A stretch of 64,000 nucleotides of DNA, from positions 19,391,046 through 19,455,045 of the forward strand of contig NC_050469.1 in NCBI RefSeq assembly GCF_013373865.1. The letters are read 5' to 3'. The translations under genes and the position numbers were made by a program. This document shows, in pieces, positions 35,601 through 45,965 of the stretch (its first letter is position 1; each line of letters starts with the position of its first letter). Below the pieces are notes generated by a model that searched no databases, was not told the DNA's origin, and saw nothing but the letters and a program-made list of their open reading frames with translations. The stretch is from Monomorium pharaonis. Taxonomy: Eukaryota > Arthropoda > Insecta > Hymenoptera > Formicidae.

Positions 35601-36222
35601 GGCACCACCGGTACCCGCATCCATGCAATAATGGAGGGCGTTTCTCAACGTGCGATCTCTATACGCTATCGTTTCCTCTTGTTCCTTCAATAATCTCAAC
35701 ACTCTTGCCCTGTCACTTTGTTGACAGGCGTGCATCAAAGGTGTGGCGCCGATATGCAATACTCTGAAACAGTGCGTTTCTCTCACTCACGTTAAGTGAA
35801 AAAGGAAAGATGAAAGGATTCGTAAAATTTATTTTGCACACGTTTTATTTCTTCACTATATTATAATCATTTTAAATGCATCGCTAAGAATCGCTATTGT
35901 TCTCTAAGAGCAATATCGTGTTGAAGCTCGCCTGTCAAACAGGATTGACTTGTGGACGAAAATAGAAAAGCATATTTAAGTAGTTTGGAAGAAAATCAAT
36001 ATCGAGAGATCCCTACCTGTAAGGCCTCTTCTTGCGATGATCCTGATGCTGTACGACGCAAGGTGGATTTTGCCACGACGTATCAGACGATCTGTGTTTG
36101 GACGAACGATGATTCGGGTACGATGTCAGCGGGGGCAAGGACACGTCGACCACGCGATCCGCTCTTTTCGGTAAAGACTTCTCCTGCGACTTGAGCGGAA
36201 TCGGCGGAGTCTTAGTGTCCAT
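27005..36222 (-). CDS. Inversin-like ankyrin-repeat protein with long charged tail
   Basis: 1536 residues from 14 exons, all with GT-AG borders and matching phase: 36222-36017, 35763-35429, 33994-33718, 33556-33308, 33129-32705, 32488-32242, 31880-30979, 30571-29801, 29480-29083, 28568-28233, 28083-28007, 27910-27756, 27471-27401 and 27166-27005. The ATG at 36222 is the first in frame; a GTG-started extension to 36237 is not needed. Residues about 70-470 are ankyrin repeats (GHTPLHLAVIAGD, GGSPLHYAAQ, GKTPLHVAALHGH) ending in a MTPLDTALYRGHRDCAKLIQ cap, arranged much like inversin. Residues 500-1270 are disordered and rich in Lys, Glu and Ser. Then come an acidic DSPEWDEDEAVEKEIREALG stretch, a basic helix and a compact C-terminus containing KRYFVTFTVRG. 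No IQ motif was seen. Function is inferred as a scaffold; ciliary role uncertain. MITEs sit in its introns. Confidence 0.85.
28852..28995. repeat. 144-bp MITE with internal GATATCC repeats, intronic
   Basis: Ends CCCACACAGCACA and its exact complement. The interior repeats GGATATC and GCGATATCC blocks about six times. It lies in the intron between the exons ending at 29083 and starting at 28568. Confidence 0.75.
29590..29629. repeat. GT microsatellite
   Basis: About 19 GT units within an intron of the ankyrin gene. Confidence 0.9.
30725..30846. repeat. Intronic inverted repeat (MITE), ~122 bp
   Basis: TGTGTAACAAGTGCGG at 30726 pairs with the complement near 30831-30846, and GTTGTCCA pairs with TGGACAAT further in. 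It lies in the intron between exons ending at 30979 and starting at 30571. A short open frame across it is not considered a gene. Confidence 0.55.
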
Positions 36223-37298
36223 GCCCGTCTCTGGCACCTACTCACGACTACTCCAGCCAGTCGTGTCGAGGCATCTTCGGACCTCTCGACGGATCGAACT
36301 CATCGCGCCGAGGAGGACGTCTGGCACCTTGATTCGAACGAAATGAATTGCCGTCTGAAAGAAATTCACTCGAAAACGTTCATTGCACTGACGTCGATTT
36401 ATCGTAAGTTTCTCGTCATTAGTTGTGTCAAAAATAATATCGAAATGTCACACCGATTACATTATATATTGATTAAATTATTTGCCTAAAAGATGATATT
36501 TTTTTATTGAAATACATTACAAGTAAAATAAACTTTATTGATAGGCACCACACTACAAAATAATATACATGATAAAAATGCAAATAATAAGGTATTTGAA
36601 AAAAAGAATTCTCAGTCTTCTCAAGCGATCCTCTCCATACTCATATCTAATAGTTACTCATCTAAGCTAAGAAAGTAATTAATGTTGCTTCACTTTTGTG
36701 GTCATCGAGAACCGACATTTTCCGATGTTAATAGATATATAGATTGTCCATGATAAATCAGAGTTTCAAATGTGAATATAAATTAATTAAAATATAACTA
36801 TATGTAATATATATTAATGTATGTTATGTAGAAATTATGTTATTATATATGATATATTTAAGACCACATATAGCTGTAATAATAAAAGAGACCTATACAT
36901 TGTGAATCGCGTCAGTAATAAAAAAACTATGTATACTTTTGACATCATTAATACGTTATGGGACATTGTTTGGGAAAAAAAAAAAAAAAATGATGACAAT
37001 AAGATGAGCATAGGCAAGGGGATAAAATAAAAATGCACCGATATACACGCAGGTATGAATACTCTCGAGGTGCAGAAAGGAAATTTCAAGCGTTTCGTAA
37101 TACGATAATAAATGGAGCAATCTATGGAGTAAAAATGAAACTATTGATTTATGTATCTACGCGCGTGAAGGACGTTGCCGTAAAATCTGTAACGATGCTC
37201 CGCATCCTAAAATAAGCATCCATTAAAGTACGACCCAAATTTTCGATTCTAAATCAAAGTTCAGTTACTGACCACGTGGTGAACTGACCAGGTCACTC

Positions 37299-37312
37299 GC
37301 TACCATAGAAAC
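37299..37312 (+). promoter_or_regulatory. X-box-like RFX binding site
   Basis: GCTACCATAGAAAC fits the X-box consensus RYYVYYATRRNRAC at every position and is close to the palindromic high-affinity form. It lies about 1.08 kb upstream of the ankyrin gene ATG, with a CACGTG box at 37274. RFX proteins drive ciliary genes in animals. Whether the transcription start is near is not known. Confidence 0.45.
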
Positions 37313-38850
37313 CAACGGCCACAACACGCGAATACCTATAAAGAACCATAATGGCTGATACCACTGCAAGGTCGTCACGTGTCGAATTCTAATCTTCACC
37401 TCACATAGATTGTATGAGCGTCAGAAAACTGATTACTTAAAACGCCAAGAGGGCTATTTAACTAATACGCATAATGTTTTTTAGATTCATAATATAAGCG
37501 ACATAAATGGGATAAATATCTTCTCGTTATTTTTTTTTTTAATTTGATTTATTTAACTTGTCATTATACAACTTTGTTTATCCGACTCCTAGGCAAAATT
37601 CTTATGTTTACGTTGTGTTTATGTTAATTTTGATTACAAAAAAAAAGATAAATTAATTGGATAAAAGTTAGTCTAATCGATTGCTTGATCGCGTACATTT
37701 TTTAATTTAAGTACAACTTTAATTAAAGAGATTGCTTGTAGGAATTTTTAAAACCTCAACTTGTAAATAAACAGTTCTAAATAAATAAATGGGAAACTTA
37801 CATTTTGTGATATCGTTGACATATCTTAAATTTGAATATCATTACGCGTAAATAAAATCCAAATTAAAATCTTATTAGGTAAAGCCTGCTTAAAGTTGAA
37901 AAATTTTATTAATTATATATCTTTTTCAAAAATGCTTTATCTTTAATTAACAAAATAAATATCTCATATCAATGTTTCTGCCAAAAAATTGCTTCTATAT
38001 CGGTTGGATTCCACGCAAGTGCAGAGAGTAGAATCTTATATATCGTTTGTATCCTCGCGCAAAATATATATATTACATACATATATGCATACGTGCGACG
38101 AACTCGTATCGTAACGCGGCGATGACTGAAAATCGTTATTTCGTTGATTCACCATGCCGCACATCGATCCATTATTACTCCGTTAATAATTCGCCGAGAC
38201 CTTCGTTTTTCGTGATGTTGCATCATTAATAGTTAATCATAACATCTCCGCCTTTTCGCGTTACGTGTACCACGCTTGGATATATCACGTGTTTATTGTT
38301 TACGAGATTCCAATTGGTACATCAATCAGAACGCAGTGCATATAGATATCACATGCATTTACTTATAAAAATTAACAAATAAAACAATTATTCATGCTGT
38401 TCTGTTCTACGTGATATATTTCTTATATCAAAAATGTCAATCTAATACAATCACTAACCCACAGAAATGAAAAAATAAAACGTGTTTAATAATCTACGAA
38501 TAATTTTTCTTTTTTTTTAGCTTTTATCCACCAATAAATATAAAAGTGATTAAATTTACATTATTTACAAAAAACTTAACTTTTACTGAAAATAAAAAAT
38601 ATTACAGAAAATCTTATCCTATATTGTATATATTTCTTGTAAAATTATTTTTAAAAATTTTATAAATATGTATTATGCATGTACTATAAATTTTACAAAT
38701 TAATAAGATGTATATTTTAAGCAAAATTAAAATTGTTAAAATAAATTAATACATTTTATTTTGAAAAAAGAATGATATCAATCAATATCAATGGTAGTAA
38801 TGATATCAATGCAATCCACATATGCAAACAAATATCTTTTAGATTTCTAA

Positions 38851-38995
38851 GACCGGTATTCATAGTCAAATCTTATTTCAAAATCGTCTCAAGCAATGTC
38901 TTAATATGCTAATACGGTTTTGTGATTGGTTGATGGCATCTTAAGACAATACTTAAGATGATCTTAAATATAAGACCCGATTATGAATACCGGCC
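38851..38995. repeat. PIF/Harbinger-like MITE, ~145 bp
   Basis: Ends GACCGGTATTCATA and the complement of GGCCGGTATTCATAAT; TAA flanks both ends (38848-38850, 38996-38998). The 3-bp TWA-type duplication and GG/C-rich ends fit Harbinger MITEs. Confidence 0.6.
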
Positions 38996-40017
38996 TAAGA
39001 CACTTCTCCATGTCTTAAGATCTCTTATATGTTTTCGAAAGTTTCTTGTATATTTTAGAAAAAAATTTTGATCTAAAATATATCTTATGTAACATTTTGA
39101 GATATTTGTAGAGATGTCTTAAAAATATCTCTTAGAAATGTAAAAAAAAAAGCATTTTATGTGATAAATATTTTAAAAGTATCTTAAATATCTTGAAGAT
39201 ATCTTTAATAAGATCCACAGCTGTTTTTAGGATAAAATGTGATACAAAAATAACATCTATATAAAATACAATGAGATAATATGCAAGAATTTAGTCCATC
39301 ATTGTTCTGTATCAAAATGATATTAATCAAATGTGTACATTTAACTAAAGTACTTACTTATTTTGCGTTATAAATTACGCAAATAAATTGTGTGGTTTAT
39401 TTATTATTTTGGTGCCAGATTTTAAAAGTCAAAATTTGATTGTCAAATGTTACTTCGGCCACGAGGGCGACTAGTTATGGCGACAGTGAAACGTACCTTT
39501 AGAGGGTGGGAAGCGCACTGAACGCTCCGCATTAGTACGAGCAAGTTAACGTAAGGGTTGCTTAGATACCACCGCGTCTCAAAAATGTGTCAACATAAAC
39601 ACATTTGTATTATCAAACGAATACAAAAAGGATTTATTAAATTTTTATTTTAAATATATGTTAAAAATTAAATAATATTAAACTCAGAAAATTTTTTTAA
39701 TAAAAATTTTTTTTAATTTTGTTTTTGAAATGTGAAAAACAATAATCTTTCAATTATTAAAAACAATTAACAAAAGCTGTTTTTTAAATTAAGTTTTTGT
39801 TTAAATAAAATTAAAATTAGCTATTGAAATATTTAAATAAAAATAAGTTTTTTTTAAACAAAGAAATTAAAGCCAACAATGATTGTTTCGAGCATATAAA
39901 GTCTAAAAAATATATATAATAAAAGATTTTATTTTTAAATACTTATTCAATAAGTATATATTGTAACAAATCTTTTGTATTTATGGAAAGGTAAGTATTT
40001 AAAAACTACTGACAGTT

Positions 40018-40089
40018 GGGGGTATAGCTCAGTGGTAGAGCATTCGACTGCAGATCGAGAGGTCCCCGGTTCAAACCCGGGTGCCCCCT
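40018..40089 (+). tRNA. tRNA-Cys: tRNA-Cys (anticodon GCA)
   Basis: 72 bases forming a full cloverleaf: acceptor GGGGGTA (40018-40024) pairs with TGCCCCC (40082-40088, one wobble), discriminator T at 40089. The D arm has AGCTCAGTGGTAGAGC (A box), the anticodon loop CTGCAGA gives GCA, and the T arm GGTTCAAACCC is the B box. There is no intron and no encoded CCA, as expected for a eukaryotic nuclear gene. It delivers cysteine to UGU/UGC codons. Confidence 0.97.
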
Positions 40090-40102
40090 CATCATGACCG
40101 AC

Positions 40103-40111
40103 TTTTTTTTT
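40103..40111 (+). terminator. RNA polymerase III terminator of tRNA-Cys
   Basis: Nine T residues 13 bases after the tRNA end. Confidence 0.85.
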
Positions 40112-41564
40112 CTCAGTTTGCGTTCTAATAATAATTAAATTTGCATTAAATTGTTATTACTGTAAAACTTCAATAAATAACATAAAGTAATATATAAATT
40201 TATTTTTTTATTTTAGCTGATAATATTTATTTTATTATTTTAGCTGATATAATATTTATTATCTATTAATACAATTTTTTGTTTATTTCCTTTTTATCAA
40301 CTATACATTAATGCTACTAATCAAAGCGAAACGGGGTAATAAATATTTAATGTTTTAACAATGTTATATTTTAACAATGCTATATTTTATTGTTTTAGAA
40401 GAAAAATGCAACACAAATTATTTTATATTTTTAATTCGTTGATAAAAACATATAATACTTTTATTTTATAAAAATTTATTTATAATATGATAGCTGATAA
40501 ATTGTAAACAGATTACACAGTAGTCCTGCAGATCTTGTCCTGCTCAATCTCTCCTTTTATAGATACAAAAATTATATTCAACAATAAAACTTCAGGACGT
40601 TATGTAATAAACGCAATATGTATGAAAACAATACATAATCAAATTCCTCTATTCTAAAAGTATTTTATACATTTCTTCTTTTACACACCCGTATGCACGC
40701 GCGCGCGCGTACACACACACACACACACACACACACGCACGCATTCTCTTGCAATTCACATTTAAATAACCGCACATCATACCAAATTATGGCATATCGT
40801 TTATGATTTATTCAGTCAAAATTGATTGAATAAGAAAGTGAAGACTAAGAAGAAATGTTAGGATAATAAAGTTCTTAATTTTAATAACTTTAGAATAGAG
40901 AAATTTACTATAAAAAATATATATATATAAAGTTATGTCATAAAATTTTAATTTTGTGCGTATTTTCAATATATTTAAGGATATTTATGAAAAACGGGAG
41001 ATTAAAACACTTAATATCTCTTTAATTAGAAAACGTATTATGTGGGTATGCGCGTGTTATTATAATTTCATATATACGCTAGTATTGCTATATTATTGGA
41101 CTCAAAATTATTTTAACATTCTATTAATAAAATCAATGTCAGTCTTTTAATATATAGTTTCTGCCAATATTAGAACAAAATAAAAACATTAGATATAACT
41201 TGTCACAAACTGTACCACATCATATTCGTTTTCTTAACATACTGAAATTAATCTTTTTCATCATTATATTCTAACATATCAACAATTATATAAACGCTTA
41301 ATAATTACATATTGAGTAATATCTTAAATGTTTGGAAGACTTAATATTATAATCTTTTTTAACTTATATTTTACTATCCACAAATAAAAAGTTTTGTGGA
41401 ATATATATACATATATATATATTATATATATATATATATAAAATTTATGAATATTAGATTTAATAAGGCAACTTGTAAAATTTGTATATAATAAAAAATA
41501 TTTAAACTAATTTCCCATATCTATTTTGTGTGTATGCTTAAACAAATACAAATACACACACACA

Positions 41565-41635
<71 letters not shown>

Positions 41636-41681
41636 TATATAACATCGTAATGCAATGATGCCAAGAGATTTCAATATTTGC
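40112..41681. other. AT-rich intergenic DNA with CA/CGCA microsatellites
   Basis: Microsatellites at about 40710-40742 and 41556-41634 (CA with a central CGCA block), plus TA-rich runs at 41404-41442. No gene seen. Confidence 0.6.
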
Positions 41682-43324
41682 CTAAGAAAATCGATAATAT
41701 TCCGCGATATGAGTCAGCATATCTTGAAACGCGGTAGAAGGTGATGCACCAAATTTTTGTCTCCACAAATATCTAGCAATGATATGTTGGCCTGATGTAT
41801 GTGTAGCTTCTTGAACTTCCTCGCAAACTTCAATGGCACTTTGCCAAATTGTTTCTTAAAATACAGAAGAAAAATAATTGTACAAAAATGTTTACAGAGA
41901 AACATACAAAGATATTTCTATATTATTAAAAAATAAATACCAAGGTTGTCAAGAAGTTTACTTTTTCCAGGTGGATCAAATTTTTGTAGTTGTTCGACAC
42001 TTATAATTTTATATTGTTTTATATATAAACTCTGCAAAGATTCATAACTGCAGCAACGAGCACGATCATTTGCTACTATATAACTTCCTGATGCTGCATG
42101 CTTCGTAATTTCCTGTATAGCTTCTTTCACCATATTACTTTTGTCAACTCCTGTTTGTAACTTATCAATTTTTTGTGGCTATAATACATACAATTTATAC
42201 AATAGTACAAAGTGTAAATAAAATGACATTTATAAAATACTTTTTTGTAATTAAAACATGCTCCATTGAAATATTACCTCTGGTATAGCTTCAATCATAT
42301 GTAGCCATATGCGAGGTGGTATAGTATTTGCCTCTGCGACACATATCATTGTATGCGAATTATTATTACGTTTTTTAGTAGAATTTATATCTGGTTGACG
42401 CTCCATCATATAGCCACCAGGAAATTCATCCACAATTAATATTGCACCTTGGCCGCCTAATATCCAATCGTCTGGATGTTTTCTAACATAGATGGTGGAA
42501 ACTTCATCACATCGTTCATATATTTTCTTAACAACATAATTTTTTACATCTGCAATAATATATACATATGGATAATATATATACATATGATGCTTAAGCA
42601 TTTTAAATATTGTCAAGTACATAAGACTTAATTTGTATATCCAAAGTTCATGTTTATTAAGAAGGCAATAATCCCATGAACATTAATATACCAATTGATC
42701 AAACTAATGCTCTGAAATACAAATGTTGCACAATACTGATTTATATAAATAAGAACCTAGATAAGAAGCAGTAACTTCACAAGGAATATTTTGACACCAT
42801 CCTAATATCAGTTGAAGGCACATTTTCAGGTCACATTTTATCCCGAGGAAGAAAGAGTCTTCCCTTATAGACTGCTTTCTGTTACAGTCAGGACAAGACC
42901 AGATATATTTGTCAACAATTCGTGCAGGGCACCATATTAAACTACGTCCTTTACAATCCGAATGAGGACAATTGGAGACTGTACGAATCAAACTCATTTC
43001 TTTCAACCAACTGCATAATTCTCCCTCGTGCCCCTGTTGTAACATTGGTCGTACTGCAATATCAAACAATCCACTTTGATCGCTAAAACGTCCCGAACAT
43101 GTTCTGCAAACATTTATTATTAAATTAAACGTAATATAATAATGGATTAGTTCAATTAAGAATGACACAGATGAATTGCTCTATCTATCCTCGACGACTT
43201 ATAAATGCAAAACGACGTCACAATCGGTAAATGATATTACACAAAAAATTATATTTCATATAAATTTATAAAAATACAAATAAACTTTCAATTACCTTGA
43301 ATTTTTAGCCTTTGTGTTTTTCAT
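41682..43324 (-). CDS. Intron-containing gene derived from an ISXO2-like/Merlin transposase
   Basis: 352 residues in five exons: 43324-43296, 43103-42757, 42549-42278, 42178-41941 and 41854-41682, all in phase. The second donor is GTTCTT, GT but off consensus; phase supports it. Order of parts: a zinc-ribbon-like segment (CPHSDCKG ... CPDC) followed by KQSIREDSFF, the mark of IS1595/Merlin transposases; a DDE fold with candidate catalytic D166 (IVDEFPGG), D254 (VANDRA) and E296 (NLETIW); and a C-terminal YLWRQKFG block matching the Merlin WRRRF motif. No stops, no inverted repeats noticed at the gene edges, and four introns point to a host-retained gene rather than a mobile copy. DNA binding is likely; cleavage activity is uncertain because sequence around the triad is diverged. 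Confidence 0.8.
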
Positions 43325-43704
43325 CTTTGATTCTAAAATAAGACAGTATGTCTAACTTAATGTTATTAGTAGCTCGTGTCTAACAAATATGTAATAACGA
43401 TGAATAAAAAATTGCTCACATTTAAACAAAAAGTGAACAAAAAAAAGAAATTATAAGAACCTAACAGGAAACGATCAAATAACCGTAGCGGAGTCCATTG
43501 TCATCTGTATCACATATATATATATATACATATATACACAAGATAGAAGTACGACTCACTATAGTCACTATGCGTTGGCAACGTTGATACATGAAGCCAA
43601 AACGAAAGGCGCATGCGCGAAACGCCCTATTTCAAATTAAACATTGAAGAAAGATATTAATAGTTACTCTGATAAAAATTATATAAAAATAAATTGTTTT
43701 TTAG
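43325..43704. other. Upstream region of the Merlin-derived gene
   Basis: Short AT-rich promoter region; TA repeat at 43513-43537. Bases 43550-43564 match 15 consecutive bases of the phage T7 promoter, probably by chance. Confidence 0.4.
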
Positions 43705-43706
43705 TA

Positions 43707-44517
43707 GAGGAGATGGTAATATGGCCACCCATTTATATTTTATTTAATAATTTTGTTAATAATCAATGTTTTGAGTTGAAATTTTACGATTATTATATTC
43801 ATCAAAGTGTTGCTCATTATAGATTTTCAATTCAAAGTTATAAAATATTTATTATATTATATATTATTTATAAAAATATAACAATACTATATATGGGCCG
43901 AAGAGAAATAGAAAGGGTATAATATGGTCACCACAAAAATAAATGTAAAAAAATTGGTTTTGTTTAAAAAGGTCACAGTATTTTGTTAGAATTAAAGAAT
44001 TATATATTTATATAAAATAAGTTGTTATATCAAAACAGGTAATTTTTATTCACATTTAATGGAAGTTAAATAAAACTAACCTTAAATCTAAAGAACCTTA
44101 TTCATATAAAGGATTTAATAAAATTAATGGCCTTAAATTAAGTCTTTAATCGATTTATCAAGGAATTTTGTCGATATCGAGATCTCGAAAGTAACCATAT
44201 CACTTACAGCTGAATAAAGAATTAAATAATAAGAAAGTACTCAAGTGTACATACACATTTGGGTGATAATGCAATTAAGTTTAAAAAGAACGAGGAAGTA
44301 TGTGTGTTAAAACGTACCTTAAAAAATTTTTGAAATTCTTAAAAGTAAAAATGCCTTATAACAAATGTTAACTGTTGTGTTTTGTCATATTATAGCGTTA
44401 TATAACAGTGGCCGCTACTAAACAAATAATGTCATAAATAATTACTAGAATTTGTCAGCTAATAACGGAGATAATATGGGTAGCCATTACCCGCACTGGC
44501 CATATTACCACCTCCTC
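43707..44517. mobile_element. 811-bp MITE with TA duplication
   Basis: Terminal repeats GAGGAGATGGTAATATGGCC and the complement of GAGGAGGTGGTAATATGGCC; TA borders at 43705-43706 and 44518-44519. A related TAATATGGTCACCA block is repeated inside at about 43920. It fits a Tc1/mariner or pogo-type non-autonomous element. No transposase. Confidence 0.65.
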
Positions 44518-44829
44518 TAATATCAACAAAAAAAATGGAAAAAATGAAAAAGTTAAAAAATTATATCACAAACCTGTGTGTGTGTGTGTGTGTATGTGAA
44601 CTAAAGCATTAGCCATTTTAATATATATGCTGCCTTACCTCTCAACAAGCTCAATCTTTCTTTGTTGTAATCTTCGTCATAAGACTGCGCATTTATATAT
44701 ATGCAGTGGGTATAGCTTATCTCTTTTTTTTTAAATATTTATATGTATAAAATGAGAATTTTTATATAACAAAAAATTGAAATAACTTAATATCGCCAGT
44801 AATCAGAGCCAAAGAATGAGTAGATTAAT

Positions 44830-45965
44830 AGCAAACTGGCAATATTTTATTGTAAATCAGTCTCACGTTTCGACCGTAGGATTTAGTCCTTCTCAAGTGA
44901 ATTAATCGATTACAAAAATAAATTATTCGCACAACTGTTTATAAGGTCGTACCAACAAATTCATAAAGGTTTTACAATATGACAAAGAAAAAAAATTATA
45001 TGTATATATATATATATATAATAAAAGCAAATCTTGTTAATGAATACGTGTAAACTTAAGTGTCTCATTGTGTTGTTAAATGTTACAAAACATTTTAATC
45101 AGTAAAATAATTTAAAAAGATGTCACAGACGTAATTTAAAGTGTCAAGTACACCCGTAGGAAAAAATTATGCAAAAATTACTGCACAAAAAATTGCACAT
45201 TTTTGCGCATAAATTTTTGCAGTTTTTACAGATTTTTGTACAAAGTTTTCGCTTTCAGAATTTTTCTGCAGAATATTTTGCAGAATTTTCTACAGAAAAA
45301 TTCTAAAGGCGAAAACTTTGTACAAAAATCTGTAAAAACTGCAGAAATTCATGCGCAAAAATGTGCAATTTTTTGTACAGTAATTTTTGCATAATTTTTT
45401 CCTACGGGCAGTCAAAAAGACAACAAAAAGACTGAATATATATTTTTCATTGGGACGATAAGAATGCCGAAAGTCAACATTAAGCGGCCTTCGATCATTA
45501 CACTACTGCAAACAACATTTAGATTCTCTGTATCTTTCTGTAGATTGATAGCATTTTTATTTTCTTTTTTGAAAACATTTCAGCAATCTCCCCTTTTCTT
45601 CTGTTCTTTTCACAATATAAGATACGGGGAGACTGCTAATCGAAATCACGCTTTTCTATCATACAGTATTCACTGACTACAGAATAGCAACTTTCATGCT
45701 TTTATATCATTATTTTTTATGTTCTTTCAGGCACGTTTTCAAATAACGTTTAGTTTGCCCAATGTTGTAGGAAGCATTGCATGTGGCACACTTTATGCAG
45801 TATATACCACATCAGTTTTCTTTCAATAGTCCGTTTTAGCTTTACCTTTTTTAATGATACAGTCAAGCTTCTTTGGCACAGAAAACAATGTGTTGAGTCC
45901 AAATTTATTTAAGTGGTGGCTAATACCATCACTCATACCTTTTATGAAAGGTAAGGATATGCACT
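44830..45965 (-). pseudogene. Decayed Penelope-like retroelement (RT end, GIY-YIG, hammerhead-like tail)
   Basis: Read on the minus strand: about 45963-45830 encodes a typical C-terminal RT segment (PFIKGMSDGISHHLNKFGLNT), then after a stop and frame change 45815-45710 encodes a GIY-YIG nuclease motif (GIYCIKCATCNASYNIGQTK), followed by IEKRDFD and RRKGEIAEMF-like pieces with stops. The tail at 44898-44861 has GAGAAGGAC and GGTCGAAACG, the box pair seen at Penelope ends. A 256-bp MITE (45153-45408) has landed inside. The upstream RT is absent, so this is a dead 5'-truncated copy. Confidence 0.75.
45153..45408. repeat. 256-bp near-perfect hairpin MITE
   Basis: Starts CCCGTAGGAAAAAATTATGC and ends with its complement; almost the whole length folds back on itself around 45285. 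It is inserted in the Penelope-like remnant. CA occurs on both flanks (45151-45152, 45409-45410) and may be a short duplication. Confidence 0.8.

Larger units (their letters stand above)
36223..40017. other. Upstream region of the ankyrin gene and intergenic DNA
   Basis: No supported coding frame. Minus-strand 5' leader is expected just above 36223 and holds a short upstream ORF (21 codons, start near 36312). Contains the X-box-like site at 37299 and a MITE at 38851-38995. 39400-39580 is less AT-rich but not recognised. Confidence 0.5.
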
